In this document: piece after piece, positions 38,149 through 49,202 of the stretch | Layout: every line of letters starts with the position of its first letter | Numbering within the stretch: the stretch's first letter is position 1 | From: Symsagittifera roscoffensis | Lineage: Eukaryota > Xenacoelomorpha > Acoela > Convolutidae | DNA length: 64,000 nucleotides | Reading direction: 5' to 3' | NCBI RefSeq assembly: GCF_963678635.1 | Contig: NC_087063.1 | Span: 57,358,759-57,422,758, forward strand | Program-made: the position numbers and the translations under genes | The notes under the pieces: generated by a model | Database searches by the model: none | What the model saw: only the letters and a program-made list of their open reading frames with translations | What the model was told of the DNA's origin: nothing

Positions 38149-39220
38149 AAGACTGCTCGTATCAGGGCGAAGCCCTGAAGGTTCCGACTGCCTTTTAAGG
38201 TTTGTGGAGCAGTAATAACATTAAAAAACTCAATGAATTAAAACAAAATGAAAAACTTTTTTTTGTAAAACTGAAAATCATCACCCCACACGCCATATAA
38301 AGTACAAAAGGATAGATTTTGCTTCTTGTAACAAACCATTTATGGCAAATAAGCTTCTTTTAACCAATTTGGAACGATTTGTAAGACGGATTAACTCTCC
38401 GTTTACGCGTCCCAAGTTGCCCAAAATGGCAATCTTTAAACCCCCTAACTTTACGAAAAATGATCACAGTTGAAATATCTTTTCAAACTCGAGCTCAGGA
38501 CAACAATACTTTTCGAATGATATTAAAAAATTCCGTCAAAACTGGCTAGTTAAAAAGTCGAAAGTTGTCTGAAGAAAAAACCCACCGCGAGCACAAAAAT
38601 TGCGTTACTTTCGTATCGAAGTCGGAACAAAAACTTCTATAGAGATTGATAGTCTCTTCAGTGTCGTACGAATTTAATTTCTCCGTTTTTCAAAAAGATG
38701 GAAGAAGTGACTTCGGTGAGATCATTTTTACGGCAAACTTTCGGCTCTAAGAGTTGCAATAATTAACGGAACTTTTCAACCATAAAAACGTTTTTTTTTG
38801 TGTTGAGTATAAAAATAAACAGAAGTTTTACTGACCACCACTATTTGAATATAATAACTTGAAGCTTTTTCAGCCATTTGCGTCAAACTGAAACTTGTTG
38901 AGTGGTCTTCCTTAGGTCATTTATGCATTTCGAATCTCGTTGAAAACAATTTTAACAATAGCTTTTTGAACCGCAGCCAGTGCTTTTCAATTGCGGTATC
39001 TCGATCTTTAACTTCAATGAAATCATGTCATAAGACCTTCAAAACCTTGTCTGGAACCTTTAGCAGGAAGCATGTCAACAATTGAGACAAAAGCTGTGAA
39101 AACGGAGATTACTTGGACAATGATTGGGCTCACAATTGGTATTGCAGTTAACAATTCTACCGAAAGAAATTCTTAAAAGGTAACAAAATTTGGAGATGCC
39201 AATACATTTAAAAAGAAATT

Positions 39221-39291
39221 TTGCGTTCCAGAAAAATTTGGAATTATCATTGTCATTTTCAATGATAATTCCAAGTTTTACTGGAACGCAA
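39221..39291. ncRNA. 71-nt hairpin, 32-bp stem with 7-nt loop (pre-miRNA-like or palindromic element)
   Basis: Arms 39221-39252 and 39260-39291 are reverse complements at 30 of 32 positions. One exception is a G-T wobble, the other an A-A mismatch. The inner 15 bp (TTGGAATTATCATTG) and the outer 11 bp (TTGCGTTCCAG) pair perfectly. The loop is TCATTTT. Size and shape fit a microRNA precursor on either strand. A small inverted-repeat transposon remnant is an equal alternative. It lies outside the satellite array. Confidence 0.4.
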
Positions 39292-39639
39292 CAAAATTAT
39301 AGTTTTCTGATGTATTAGCGTGCTTAGTTTCGTTACTTTTTAATAATTTCATTCAAATTTTTCTAGGTGTTCCAAGACATAGCGAAAAATAAAACAATAC
39401 CCGCTCTCATCAAGGCAACAGTTTTGTCATTTTTGCTTAAAAAGTAAAAAAAACTAGGAAAAAATTGTTATCTTATCCTCCAGATAATTTGTGATGAGCA
39501 AACTGATATTCTTCTTGTCTGGTAGCGTTGAAATAAGACCAAACTACAGGTATCATTTTAGTTTTAAATGATTTAATTGGCCTCTTACGTGTTATTTGGA
39601 CAGAAAAAATCGCGCGGTACTTATCCGAGTTCAATTTAT

Positions 39640-39930
39640 TTTCATCAAAGTAATCTCGAAGTCAAACCGTTATAACTGTGCGAAAAAAGACAACCGGTTA
39701 ATATCTTTTGAGCCTTGGTTTATTTTGAGCCCTGGGCATCAACATCTTTCCGACTGCACAACAAAATCAAGATAAAATTGTTAAGTACGTTCAAAATTTG
39801 TCAGGAAAACAAACCAACCGGAGCACAATTTTTCTATCACATTCTTTGAATGTTGGAACGATGAACAACTACTCTCAACAGGGGGAAAAACTCGATCGAT
39901 TCGACTGCCCCTTATATTCTACGACGTTGA
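39640..39930 (-). repeat. Ancient, highly diverged copy of the dominant repeat
   Basis: Recognisable order: AAAAAGACAACCGGTTAATATC, GAGCCCTGGGCATCAACA, TCAGGAAAACAAACCAACC, GGAGCACAATTTTTCTATCAC and TTGGAACGATGAACAACTAC. It is the same layout as array monomers but with very many substitutions. Confidence 0.5.
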
Positions 39931-40499
39931 TTTCATTTTTCAAAATTGTGGACGATTGATTTTTGCAGAAAAAAGGAGAATAGATACTGTTCCAATTCGA
40001 ATGAATTGAACAAATGAGAACTATTGAACCAGTAAAATGAACCAAAAACATAAATATTTTCTATATCAATTTTCGACTCCAATGAAAATTCAGACAAATA
40101 TATTTTGCACAGAAAGCTTTGTAAATTTTATTCTAAAAATATTGACTTGTTCTAATTTAAAACAAATTCATCGAGAGAGTTGTAATAACTTTAAAACTTC
40201 TTTGTAAAATATTGAACGCAGTACAGTGCTGATTTAAATTATCCGGACAAAACGAACATAACTTGAATTTTCAAACGCGTTTTTCTCAAATTGGGTTAAG
40301 ATTAGACAAAAAGTGAAGGGAACAAAAGTTTCTTAGAATTTCACCAGAATTAAAATGGTGCCATTTTTTCTCCGAAATTCTTAACAAACATTTTACCCCA
40401 AAAATGGGTCAATTTGGCTTTTTTCAATTAATCAAAAATTACGCTGAAACTACTTTGTTAATTGATACAAAAATTATATCACAGGAAGCCTCTTACGCC

Positions 40500-41297
40500 G
40501 CTCAACAAAGTTCCGAAATATCGCGCGTTAATTGTCCCAAATTGGCCAAAATGGCAATCTTTAAACCCCCGTAACTTTACCAAAAATGATCACAGGTGAA
40601 ATATCTTTTCAAATTTGAGCTCAGGACAACAATACTTTTTGAATGATATAAAAAATTCCGTCAAAAAGTGCTAGTTAAAAATGGCTAGTTAATTTGTCTG
40701 AAGAAAAAAAACCCTCCCGAGCACAAATATTCCGTTACTTTCGTATCGAAAGTCGGAACAACAAGACTGCTCGTACCAGGGCAAAGCCCTGAATGTTCCG
40801 CCTGTCTTTTAAGTTTAATGGAGCAGTAATAACATAAATATCATAAGCAAATTAAATGTAATAAAAAAACGATTTTTTTTTTCTAAAAGTTGAATATTTT
40901 TCTATAAAAATCATCCCCCACACGCCATATAAAGCACAAAAGAATAAATTTTGCTCCTTGTAAGAAATCAATTATGACAAATGAGCTTCTTTCAACGACT
41001 TTGAAACAATTTTTCAGACGGACTCAATCTCCGCTTACGCGTTAACAGCGCCAAATATATCGCGCGTTAATTGTCCCAAATTGGGCAAAATGGCAATCTT
41101 TAAATCCTCTTGCTTAACAAAAAATGATCACATATAAAAAAAAATTCAAAATATAGCTCAGAACAACAATAGCTTTCGATTGATATCAAAAAATTTCATC
41201 AAAAATGGCTAGTTAAAAAGTCGAAATTTGTCTGAAGAAAAAAAAACCCACCCCGAGCACAAACATTCCGCTACTTTCGTATCGAAAGTCGGAACAA
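40500..41297 (-). repeat. One partial and one full-length copy of the dominant repeat
   Basis: The partial copy (about 40500-40756) ends with AAAGTCGGAACAACAAGACT, which begins the full copy (40757-41297). The full copy has the complete block order and ends with TTTCGTATCGAAAGTCGGAAC followed by unrelated AACAATAAATAAAATC. It is a good example of both ends of a unit. Confidence 0.85.
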
Positions 41298-41943
41298 CAA
41301 TAAATAAAATCAAGGCACCACAAAACTGTAAGCATAAACGGATGAAATATAAAGAAAAGTTGAAATTTTTTTTTTTCCGACTCTAAGAGAAAGGGAAGAA
41401 ATATTTGTGCTCAGCGTGGTTTTTCCTTTAGACAAATGAGTTCAAAATGCAAAATGATATCATTTTTAATTAGTACCAGGTTTTTTGAGACTAAAATGAC
41501 GGAGCGACTATGACACAGAGACCCTTTGGTTTTTTATTTGTAGAGAGACCCAGTTTGACATTGGAAAGGAAAACATTTTTTGCACAAAGTATGCAAAGCT
41601 TCTTACTTATGCAAGTTTAAGCACAACTACCGAATGCTGAATATTTGTAAGTGCATTTTAATACTCATAGAGGGATTCCACTACACAAAATTTAAAGTGA
41701 TCAGTTATCATTTTGTAGACTCGTTACAAGATTTCAGCGGAGCCCGCGGTTTTGTCACAAGGGAAACAAGTTCGGGAAAATAGCTAGTAATGGATGTCCA
41801 GTTTTGATGGCCAGACCAAAGGAACAAAACTGGAAATTAAACTTGTTGCTTTGGATTAGTTTTAGACAAAAATGATGTAGACAAATGTCGACTTTGCAAC
41901 TTTTTGCAGTCTGGGGCCTAAATTTTGCCCTCAAAATGGATCA
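41298..41943. other. No gene seen; small repeat fragment
   Basis: A short plus-orientation fragment of the dominant repeat (AATATTTGTGCTCAGCGTGG) is at about 41403-41440. The rest is anonymous. Confidence 0.4.
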
Positions 41944-42880
41944 TTGTTCCGACTTTCGATACGAAAGTAACGGAATATTTGTGCTCGGGGTGGGTATTTT
42001 TTCTTCAGACAAATTTCGACTTTTAAACTAGCCAATTTTGACGGAATTCGAAAGCAATTGTTGTCCTGAGCTTAAATTTGAAAAGATCTTTGACCTGTGA
42101 TGATTTTTCGTAAAGTTATGAGGGTTTAAAGATTACCATTTTGGCCAATTTGGGAAAATTAACGCGCGATATATTTCGCGCTATTAACGCGTAAGTGAGA
42201 TTTAATCCGTCTTAGAAATTGTTCCAAATTGGTTCAAGGAAGCTTATTTGCCATAATTGATTTGTTATTAGCAGCAAAATCTATCACTTCGTACTTAATA
42301 TGGCGCGTGGGGGGATGTTTTCACAAAAATCAAAATTTCTTCAGAAAAAAAAATAATTTTACTTTTTTACATATAAATTTTACATGTTATTACTGCTCCA
42401 TAGACCTTAAAAGGCAGTCGGAACATTCAGGGCTTCGCGCTGATACGAGCAGTCTTGTTTTTCCGACTTTCAATACGAAAGTAACGGAATATTTGTGCTC
42501 AGGGTGGGTTTTTTTTTCTTCAGACAAATTTCGACTTTTTAACTAGCCATTTTAGACGGAAATTTTTTTTATATCATTCGAAAGGTATTGTTGTCCTGAG
42601 CTCATATTTGAAAAGTTTTTTTCACATGTGATCAATTTTGTAAAGTTAAGGGGGTTTAAAGATTGCCATTTTGGGCAATTGGGGACAATTAACGCGCGAT
42701 ATATTTCGCGCTATTAACGCGTAAGCTGATAGTTAATCCATCTTAGAGATCGTTCCAAATTAGTTTAAAAAAGGCTTATTTGCCATAATAGGTTTGTTAA
42801 AAGGAGCGAAATCTATCCTTTTGTACTTTATATGGCATGTAGGGAGATAATTTTCAAAAAAAAGTTTAAATTTTGCTGCC
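41944..42880 (+). repeat. Full-length plus a truncated copy of the dominant repeat (plus orientation)
   Basis: The first copy starts with GTTCCGACTTTCGATACGAA at 41947 and ends with GATACGAGCAGTCTTGT near 42457. The second starts directly after it with TTCCGACTTTCAATACGAA and breaks off near 42880. The end-to-end join is the same as in the array. Confidence 0.85.
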
Positions 42881-42909
42881 TCCTGATTGGTCGAAAATGC
42901 GTTATTTTA

Positions 42910-42968
42910 ATCTACTTAACAATTGCCCCCCTTTATCAAGAGGGGGAGGGGGCAATTGTTAAGTAGAT
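42910..42968. promoter_or_regulatory. Perfect 21-bp inverted repeat upstream of the receptor gene
   Basis: Arms 42910-42930 and 42948-42968 are exact reverse complements (ATCTACTTAACAATTG then CCCCC), separated by 17 bases. The stem ends in a G5/C5 run, so a cruciform or RNA hairpin would be stable. It lies about 770 bp upstream of the receptor-like ATG. Function is unknown; it could also be the core of a palindromic MITE. Confidence 0.5.
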
Positions 42969-43739
42969 CTATATGCCTGAACATAAAACTATCCAACCTA
43001 GCAAAATGAATCGTCGGAATTCGGCAGTTTTCTGCTTCCTAAGGCTTCAATAACCTAAATATTCGTGAACTGAGGGAGGCTTCATAAAAAATGTGTTTTC
43101 AAAACACTTTATATATTGGTCGATACAACGGTTGCTAAATAAATTTTTGTAAAAAATTTTCAAAAATTGCCTAAAAAGCTTGAGGCTAAAAATTTGTATT
43201 TGGTTTTAACAATTATAGCTGTCAAAGTATATAGATTGATTTATAAATTGTTGTACCATTTAAATCTTCGAATGCATCATTCGTTAAAAGCATGATTAGA
43301 CTTGATTAGCGCGTTAAAATCATGATTAGCGCTTTTTAAACAAACATTTTTCATATGGAATTGAGATTTTGCAGTATAATGAAGATTGGGATAAATTTGA
43401 TATTCAAAGTCTTAAGACTTTCTGTATTTAAGATTTTCTTATTCAAAAATAATTACTGAACAAAGAAAGAAAACGCCAACGTAATGAACAAGTTGATAAA
43501 GTTTATCAATCAAATGCAAGACAATGAACAAAAGCTTTCAATTTTTGAACAAGAAGTTCAGCTAAAAATGTAGCCAAGACTTTTTATTATTATCTGAATG
43601 TTCAAATTTTGTCTACACGACGCTCTCACAGCTATTTTCTAATTTTATAACATTATTCTTCAGTTGAGTAACAAGCAGTTACGTTTTGTTGACCAATGAA
43701 TTTTTAAAGCTCAACGTGTAAAAATTACAAATTTCTGAC

Positions 43740-46700
43740 ATGTCTGGAGTCAGTAGCCCTCCAGCGTCTGGAAGTGGCGCAACAGCTGACGTCATAACCC
43801 AGGCACCGGTGACTATTGGGGATCATGTGTGTTTCTACGCACCAGAAGCTCTTGGATATCTTTACAACAGACAGGCGGGGTAAGAATTGAATTTTTCATT
43901 CAAACAAGGTAGATTATTTGTGGAAAAACTGTCGGCAAAAATATGATCGAGCATTCTCACTTTTCTAGAAACTCAATCAGATTTTTGAAGATAGGGAATG
44001 CTAATAAGTCCAGGATTGATTGGTTAAATCTTTCTACTTTTGATGTGTTTGTGCCTTTTTTTCTTAGTTCAGACAATTTTTTACAAAGAAAATTTGGGGA
44101 TCGTATGGATCAATTCGCGAAGTTTGGATTGCCATCAGGTGTGCTTTTCACGAACATAAACGCAGTTGGATGCAGGGGCGGATCTAGGATTTTCTCGAGA
44201 GGCGGACAATTCAAACATTTTTCGAAAACTTTGTCGACCTTTTTTTAGGTCGACCAAATTGATTTCCCGAGCTCTCCTAAAGCACTAAAAAGACGCTGTT
44301 TTGGCCAAACTTTTTAGGCACTTTTTGGAAAATTTTGACAAAAAATAGCGTTTTTTTTGGCGCACGCTCCCCTTCAAAGTTAGTATGTGTTGGTGCCCAA
44401 AGCACCTTCAGAAAAATTTTAGGGTCGGTCGGCCAAAAATGGATTTCTTAAAAAGTACCAAAAGTAGGACCCTTTGGGTCGGCAGGGGTAGAAACCCTGA
44501 GGGAAGAAGCGTCCGCCCCAAACCCCCCCGCCCCCCCCCCCCCTAAATCCGCCCCTGGTTGGTTGCCCAAGTAATGCATTAATAGTTTCAATGCGCTTAT
44601 TATTTATGCGTTGCGCGATATCCTACGGTCGTAATTGTTCCAAAACAAAATGTGGTAAGCTGATTTTGACCAGATTTTAGCTTTTTGTTTTAAATATTGA
44701 CAGTCCAAAATTTTGTGTTTATCAAGATTTTTTTACTGAATACAATCTGATACCATTTGAGGAGCACAATCGAAAGTTTCAGGGCTTTGCCTCATAGGCG
44801 AGTAGTATTGTTATTCTGATTTTTGAAGAAATGCGGAAGGCTTATGCTTGGGGTGGTTTTTTAAGTTCAGTGAAACTTCGGCAATCAAAATTATAGTTAT
44901 CACCAAAAATTTCGTCTTCAACGTTTTGAAATATAAGTATTGCAACGTATCAGTATTATCACCTTTCAAGAAAGAGCCAAGCTATTCCACAAAGAGTTTT
45001 TTTTAATGTTTTCTCCTACAATAATATTTTTTTTAAATCAAGAGTAGCAATATGTCAGAGTGAACTTGAAATTTCTTGCTAAAAATTACTCTAATACTAA
45101 ATTTGGTTGATGGTGATTATATAGTTGAAATAATAGTTTTGCTATGAAAGTTGTTCATGGCAAAAGTAATTGTATCAGAGTGAAAACCTGAGTGTTCCGA
45201 TTACCCACTATTATCTACTCACACAGATATTTTTAATTTTTTACTAATCATCAGTTTTTTCTAAGATCTACTGTAATGAAACAATTATTGATCACAATCA
45301 AATCAAGGAAAGAGAGATAAAACTCTGATAAATAATTCTGATAAATTTTTCCTCCAGAACCTTTCGAAAATCACAGTTGGAAATAATGTGAATCGTATTA
45401 GTTAAGTTATCTACCACTTATTTCAGGACAATCGATGTTCTGTTAAGGTTTCGATTCATTTGATACTGAAATCTATCAATAAAAGCAACATACTAAAGAT
45501 AACAAGACTGCTCGTATCAGGGCGAAGCCCTGAATGTTCCGACTGCCTTTTAAGGTTTATGGAGCAGCAGTAATAACATAAAAAAAATTGAATGATTTAA
45601 AATAAAATGAATTTTTTTTTCTAAAATTTGAAAATTTTTATAAAAATCATCCCCCCACCAGCCATATAAAGTATAAAAAGATAGATTTCGTTCCTTGTAA
45701 CAAATCAGTTATGGCAAATTAGCTTCGTTCAATCAATTTGGAACGATTTATAAGACGGATTAAATCTCCGCTTACGCGTTAATAACGCGAATTATATCGC
45801 GCTTTAATTGTCCCAAATTGGTCAAAATGGCAATCTTTAAACCCTCATAACTTTACGAAAAATGATCTCAGGTGAAGTATCTTTTCAAATTTAAGCTCAG
45901 GACAACAATACCTTTTGAATGATGTAAAAAATTCCGTCAAAAATGGCTAGCTAAAAAGTCGAAATTTGTCTGAAGAAAAAAAACCCACCGCGAGCACAAA
46001 TATTCCGTTACTTTTGTATCGAAAGTCGAAACAACAAGACTGTCCATATCGGGGCGAATCACCGGATGTTCCGACTGCCCGTCAAAGTTTTTGAAATAAT
46101 TTTTCAAAAACATCAATCGAAACTATTTTATGAAACTTCAAAAAAAAATGAAAATTGTTGTTTTTAGCGTTGAGTTATGTAATAATTACTCCAAAAAATT
46201 CGCCTCTATTCAATTTCGAATGGTTTATTAGCGAATTAACAAGTCGCTTAAGCGTTAATAGCACGAAATATCTCGCCCGTAATGGTCCCAACTTAGCCAA
46301 ATTGGCAATTTTGGAACCCCCTTACTTTTTGAGAATTGTTCACTGGTAAAATGTTTTCTGTTTATTGTTCCGACTTTCGATACGAAAGTAACGGAATACT
46401 TGAGCTCGGGGTGGGTTTTTTTTTCTTCAGACAAATTCCGACTTTTTAACTAGCCATTTTTGACGGAATTTTTTTATATCATTCGAAAGCTATTGTTGTC
46501 CTGAGCTTAAATTTGAAAAGATATTTCACCTGTGATCATTTTTCGTAAAGTTATGAGGGTTTAAAGATTGCCATTTTGGCCATTTTGACCAATTTGGGAC
46601 AATTAACGCGCGATATAATTCGCGCTATTAATGCGTAAGCGGAGATTTAATCCGTCTTATAAATTGTTCCAAATTGGTTGAACGAAGCTTATTTGCCATA

Positions 46701-49202
46701 ATTGATGTGTTACGAGGAACGAAAACTATCTTTTTGTACTTTATATGGCGTGTGGGGGGATGATTTTCAGAAAAAAAATTTCAAAATTTAGAAAAAAAAT
46801 TCATTTTATTTTATTTCATATAATGTTTTTATGTTCCCGGGTTGACCAAAACTTCTTATCATACAATTTCCATATATGAGAAACTTCTTGTCATACAATT
46901 TCATACAATTCCATACGTACAAAAAATTGTATGAAAACTTTATGATAAGCATTTTTCCATATATGAAAATTGTATGATAGATGTTTTCCCATAAACAAAA
47001 AATTTTGAGTTTTTCTTTCTAAATTTAGTTTCTGAAAAATTTTCGGTTGTAGTTGCAACCGAACACAAGTGACAAAAACCTTGGTTACTCAAAACACCAA
47101 AGGTTGGACGGTCTTGCATTTACAATGCATAGAAAACGACCTGAATTTGGCTGTCTTTCACAATTGATATAACAAAAGTAACAAACTTTTATTTTTTGGC
47201 AAAATTTTTTAATGATGATTATATTAAATTTTTGAATTTTCAAATTATCAGACATTGATCAAGGCGTACATTAACACCCCATACAAAAGAAAGAGGAATT
47301 TTCAGCGTTTTTGAAAAAAAAATTAAGTGAAAAGAAAAAATTAAGCCAATTTTGTCGTACCCAGGACTACGTTATGCACACAAAATATTAAATTTTGCAT
47401 GCAAAATTTTTTTTCGAAAATTGTTTGTTTGCGTAAGAAAATCGATTTGCGGTTGAAAAAAAAACAAACAATTTTTTGGGCTAAATTTTCAAAACTACTT
47501 GAAAAATTTTTTGTGTCGCCACCAAAAAAAATGCCAGTCATACAATTTCCATATATGGGAATTGTATGATAAGCATTTTTTTCAAAAACGAAAACCTCAG
47601 TTTTTTATCACCAGATTGTTTTATTAGAATCAAACAGCCACAGAAATGAGTTAATACCAGTTTTCAACCATTTTTAGAAATTGTATGAAAATTGTATGAC
47701 AAGCATTTTCCCACACACTTGATGTATGGAATTGTATGATAAGCATTTTCGGTGTATGGAGGTCAACCCGGGTTTTTACTGCTGCTCCATAATAATTCAA
47801 AAGCAGTCGGAACATTCAGGGCTTCGCCCTGATACGAGCAGTCTTGTATAAGTTTGAGCTCAAGGCGTCAATATCTGTCTATAAAAAGACTTTATGCTAT
47901 AAAAAGTTTCGTTCAAAATGGCTAATTAAAAATTCGCATAAAAACTAACACGAACAAATTTTGTTTTCACTTATTTCTTCGAAAATAGGAACAAAAACTT
48001 ACAGACCAGTCGTTTGTGACACTGAGACAAGTTTTTTGATTTTTAAAAGCTGAATCACCGACCACTACTGGGATGTTTCATAAAACTACTGGGACGTTTC
48101 ATGAAGACTTTTTTGGAGGTCCAATTCTTTTAAAATATTTTTCAGAATCCAGTTCAACACTCTGGCAGTGAGCAGAGACCCCGATCAAATCTACCCTAAT
48201 TTACCAGATCCACATGGTAACGATTAAAGCCATTCTGCTTTACAATCATTCAAACAATTAGTTGTTCTCGTAATGAAATTGAATGTTGCGCTTGTCTTTC
48301 TCAGTGGCCGTGTTCAAAATATGCGTGGCCAACAGATACAAGCTTGACAAGCAGCTCCGTAAGCTACAAGAACAGATCAGGTCTGTGTTTGCATCCCAAT
48401 TTAACCATTTCTCTATCTCGAATCATCACTTCCATTAAACGGTTCACTTAAAAAGTGTTTTATTTTAGAAAGAGGTAAGTAAGCAATTCAGGGAAGTTAC
48501 CTCTAATCATTTAATTCAGAAGTCTTATGATCTTTGTCAAACTTCACATAAATTACCAAGTAAATGCACACTAAGCTAAATATATGAAAAGCACAAAAAG
48601 ATTGTAGTCAAGTATTCTTGTATTGTGTGGACCAAGTAAACAATCTCTTCCCGTAAATCAATTTAGGGGGGAGAAAGCTCACTTGGTTAAAAGTAATAAT
48701 TTTCAGCCAATCAGATTTGAGGGGGAGGGTTCTCATGCTGGATGGAGCGAATGCTGGAAAAATTTGAACCAATCAAAATCGCTAGCCGTTCCTATTGGCT
48801 AAATGCCTTTCTCACAAGTTCGAAGTCAAAATTAACAGAAAATTATATTACATTAAATATACTAGATGCAGATATAATAGGTGCAGGTATAACAAATTTA
48901 GTTTTTTGTTCTTCCATTTTTTTTGTAAATTGGTATCATAAAAATTATTAAATTTGTTCCAATCCGCCTTCGATCCGGCATTAATTTCATTCATCTGCTT
49001 ATAATATATTCGGTCAATATTAACACTAATGGCCTGGTTTTATTTGATTGCATTTAGATTTTTGCGATTTCTCCGGACCTATTGTGTTGCTGATACCACT
49101 CAAAGATTGATATTTCTGGGAAAAAGTGAAAACTTTTAAATTTCTTGTTTCAGGATCGATGTTGACAACGTAGCTCTGAAGGCGAAACTCAATGAAGCGG
49201 AG
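43740..49202 (+). CDS. IP3R-like exons 1-4: start and suppressor domain
   Basis: Exon 1 (43740-43879) begins at the only ATG that opens this frame near the TIGDHVCFY block; a stop-rich AT stretch precedes it. A Ser/Ala/Gly-rich leader of about 22 residues precedes the first beta-trefoil strand. Phases are 2, 1, 2 and 0 at the four exon ends. Intron 1 is 4.3 kb and consists largely of transposable elements. Exons 2-4 (48146-48216, 48305-48380, 49154-49202) contribute LAVSRDPDQIYPNLPDPH, the conserved FKICVANRYKLDKQ (compare FKxCPMNRYxxQKQ in IP3Rs) and a charged helix. Confidence 0.8.

Larger units (their letters stand above)
18200..38635 (-). repeat. Satellite array: about three dozen head-to-tail ~0.5-kb monomers
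   Basis: Monomers repeat in one orientation with mean spacing near 515 bp. Landmarks in window orientation: AAGACTGCTCGTATCAAGG, AAAGCCCTGAATGTTCCGAC, TGCCTTTTAAGGTTTATGG, AGCAGTTATAACATACA, a poly-T/poly-A zone, CCATACGCCATATAAAGTAC, CTCCTTGTAACAAATCA, TTCAACCAATTTGGAAC, AGACGGATTCAATCTCCGC, GCGAAATATATCGC, TTGGCCAAAATGGCAATC, GATCACAGGTGAAATAT, TCAAGACAACAATAG, GGCTAGTTAAAAAGTCGA, CTGAAGAAAAAAACCCACCC, CGAGCACAAATATTCCGTTAC and TTTCGTTACGAAAGTCGGAAC, which joins directly to the next AAGACTGCTCG. Monomers vary by point changes and indels and show no conserved coding frame. Subfamilies alternate, giving ~1-kb higher-order periods, for example near 20.7-22.7 kb and 30.6-33.7 kb. Single copies of the same repeat are spread through the rest of the window in both orientations. 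Confidence 0.95.

Noticed and set aside
18200-38635. Hammerhead ribozyme (retrozyme) in the satellite, suggested by CTGAAGA and CGAAAGTC
   Set aside because: The bases after CTGAAGA do not pair with those before GAAA, so stem II is absent. The GAAA lies within the ACTTTCGTTACGAAAGT palindrome.
43943-44248. 101-codon plus frame in intron 1
   Set aside because: It runs into the hAT-like MITE at 44173 and has no recognisable domain; it is intronic.
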